Shown here: piece by piece, positions 63,701 to 64,000 of the stretch
Numbering within the stretch: the stretch's first letter is position 1
Layout: each line of letters opens with the position of its first letter
Assembly: GCF_000807855.2 (NCBI RefSeq)
Contig: NZ_JRYR02000001.1
Coordinates: 243,982 to 307,981, forward strand
Length of the DNA stretch: 64,000 nt
Origin: Flammeovirga pacifica
GTDB taxonomy: Bacteria > Bacteroidota > Bacteroidia > Cytophagales > Flammeovirgaceae
Reading direction: 5' to 3'
Notes under the pieces: model-generated
The model's input: only the letters and a program-made list of their open reading frames with translations
Database searches by the model: none
What the model was told of the DNA's origin: nothing
Made by a program: the position numbers and the translations under genes

Positions 63701-64000
63701 AGAAGTTACTGTTGTTAATGGGCAGGTATTTAAGTTGATTGACCAACAAGATTGGAATGGCGGTCAATGGGGATACGCCAGTGAAGGTAAGCTTAAAGAA
63801 GCTAAGGGTGAAGGTGGAGATATTCCATTTACGCGAAATGGTACTTGTACTATTAGAGCAAATATTAAGAATCTTACTTATGTGATTGATTATGATGTTA
63901 CCAGCATTACAGATAAAATTTCTAATAGTGAAGTAGTTGCATCACCAAATCCTACTTCTTCTATTATTAACTTATCTAGTGTTCGCTTAAAAGGAAGCAT
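60720..64000 (+). CDS. Secreted multidomain GH13 alpha-amylase-like enzyme, cut by window end
   Basis: The gene runs open to the window end (1093 codons seen, no stop). Signal peptide MKRLLLKTAYLFFALLITNA then AVQAQ. N-terminal beta domains (about 26-235) precede a CBM48/GH13-N-like module (about 238-345; VIGSFNNWEDKSAYPMKLEE), then the GH13 barrel (about 380-720) with DLVLNH (465-470), nucleophile Asp543 in DGYRFDFTKG, acid Glu590 in VIFEHLAD and Asp650 in MESHDEERL, so the catalytic triad is complete. After further beta regions a SusE/F-type module follows at ~960-1055 (LFIVGDLMNVAWNPSNSIEM), and the visible end, EVVASPNPTSSIINLSS, looks like a type IX sorting domain. It is its own unit after the susCDE terminator. 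Predicted role: surface or secreted starch hydrolysis. Confidence 0.9.
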   Translation, partial: MKRLLLKTAYLFFALLITNAVQAQVSTTPDKIDVLTEEVTITFDVSGTDVAGESDLYLWGWSTVGDFLTNGTWAASSEAAKLTKKEGNVFTFTFPITNGDATYKTIAEIVGADNPTAIKSVGGLVKTKDGGKKTGDLVIPIEELAVSVTVVSPKATDVFLEGDKIDIQATSPTTSELTIKINGSQVATAEATEISHTIASASAGALKIEISASAGGLTDVKVLEFVVGNTIQKENRPTYATLLGPNYNGNEVTLVLQDPIGKKEFVNVIGSFNNWEDKSAYPMKLEEDGDTKYWWYTFTTLDPDTEYIYQYLIDGTLIIADPYTEKVSDPDDKWIDNERYPGLIAYPTDKTTFRASTFKINEEDYVWKTTNFTPVPLEETVVYELLFRDFTKEQTYEAATAKLDYIKDLGANVIHVMPVNEFEGNSSWGYNPNFYFAPDKYYGPKNKFKEFVDEAHARGIAVIIDLVLNHSFHSSPMVRMYNDGDYGEPTSDNPWFNEKSNFTNPGLQWGADFNHESEFTQALVDSVNAHWMKYYKVDGYRFDFTKGFSNELKTGDDEWGSKYDQKRVDILQRMNAEIIKRNGDAYVIFEHLADLSEEKVLAEDGISLWGNINHDFRDIVKGNNKDIKWQSPKERGMPTHGVMSYMESHDEERLIYDSENHGLVSQTYNLKEIENGIGRAKLASAFFFMVPGPKLIWQFGERGYNVSINQKEYQGEVSDSHRTSEKPLIEDFDTQNDDVRNELYKVYAALLKLRNDYNLGGLADDKFVYDLTSDMKTISLNGAAIKVKVVGNFNLTEKDYTYDFSGDADTWYSYFNNGEVVPASGTVTLNPSEFLVLTNIQVTTPEAGLVKGFERIFEVNPYGFTEDDEVKVYFNAEATGKTFEGDVTLEAGLVLDAYGSGNISNEKTIVMSKEGNKYVASFTPREFFEMSDEDFPYQMSLKAIAGDVSESPQFVSFENNNKSLFIVGDLMNVAWNPSNSIEMSPDGEGGFVIEEVTVVNGQVFKLIDQQDWNGGQWGYASEGKLKEAKGEGGDIPFTRNGTCTIRANIKNLTYVIDYDVTSITDKISNSEVVASPNPTSSIINLSSVRLKGS

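Overview
The window is an AT-rich chromosomal segment of a Bacteroidota bacterium, most likely a marine Cytophagales relative such as Flammeovirga (the genus is inference). The signs are SusC/SusD/SusE-type starch uptake proteins, a secreted amylase ending in a type IX secretion-like sorting domain, menaquinone synthesis (MenD), lipoproteins with Bacteroidota-like lipoboxes, almost no Shine-Dalgarno sequences, and promoters of the TTG / TAnnTTTG type. I found no tRNA, rRNA or CRISPR array.

Layout. 1-429: the 3' end of a group II intron (maturase C-terminus, domains V and VI), inserted antisense into the 3' end of an AlkA-like DNA glycosylase gene. 1-13.5 kb: housekeeping and small-molecule genes, mostly single units separated by clear hairpin terminators (LpxL-type acyltransferase, Dyp peroxidase, sugar acetyltransferase, lipoprotein, rhodanese, MaoC, GNAT, TruA-like, repeat protein plus CsaA, DUF3467, Rpn-like nuclease, ABC-F, PlsC-like). 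13.7-18.3 kb: a signalling group with a PstS-like periplasmic binding protein next to a membrane SpoIIE-type phosphatase, then RuvC and a STAS/SpoIIAA-like protein. 18.6-22 kb: rsmG, a polyprenyl diphosphate synthase and menD. 22-24.6 kb: small proteins and a histidine-phosphatase-like lipoprotein. 24.8-30.9 kb: a divergent pair, GH38 alpha-mannosidase (-) and GH133-like debranching lipoprotein (+). 31-34.1 kb: small envelope proteins, Nudix hydrolase and MATE exporter. 34.5-40.3 kb: an RND tripartite efflux operon, with a divergent LytS/LytTR two-component pair at 40.5-42.4 kb. 43-52.9 kb: a five-gene minus-strand operon (propeller SpoIIE phosphatase, LolD-like ATPase, 1600-residue AsmA-like protein, DUF1523-like, YceI). 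53-64 kb: a starch locus (LacI regulator, susC, susD, susE, then a multidomain GH13 amylase cut by the window end).

The most interesting regulatory signal is a decamer, CAACCGATTG or its complement, found exactly in the LacI/SusC intergenic region, before the amylase and in the mannosidase/debranching intergenic region, with near-matches beside two of these. It looks like the operator of the LacI-family regulator and would join the distant glycosidase pair to the starch locus. Other points of note are an ABC-F protein whose changes all fall in one composite nucleotide site, a transporter-less PstS-like protein paired with a SpoIIE sensor, a histidine phosphatase lacking its usual acid, and a promoter built into a terminator hairpin.
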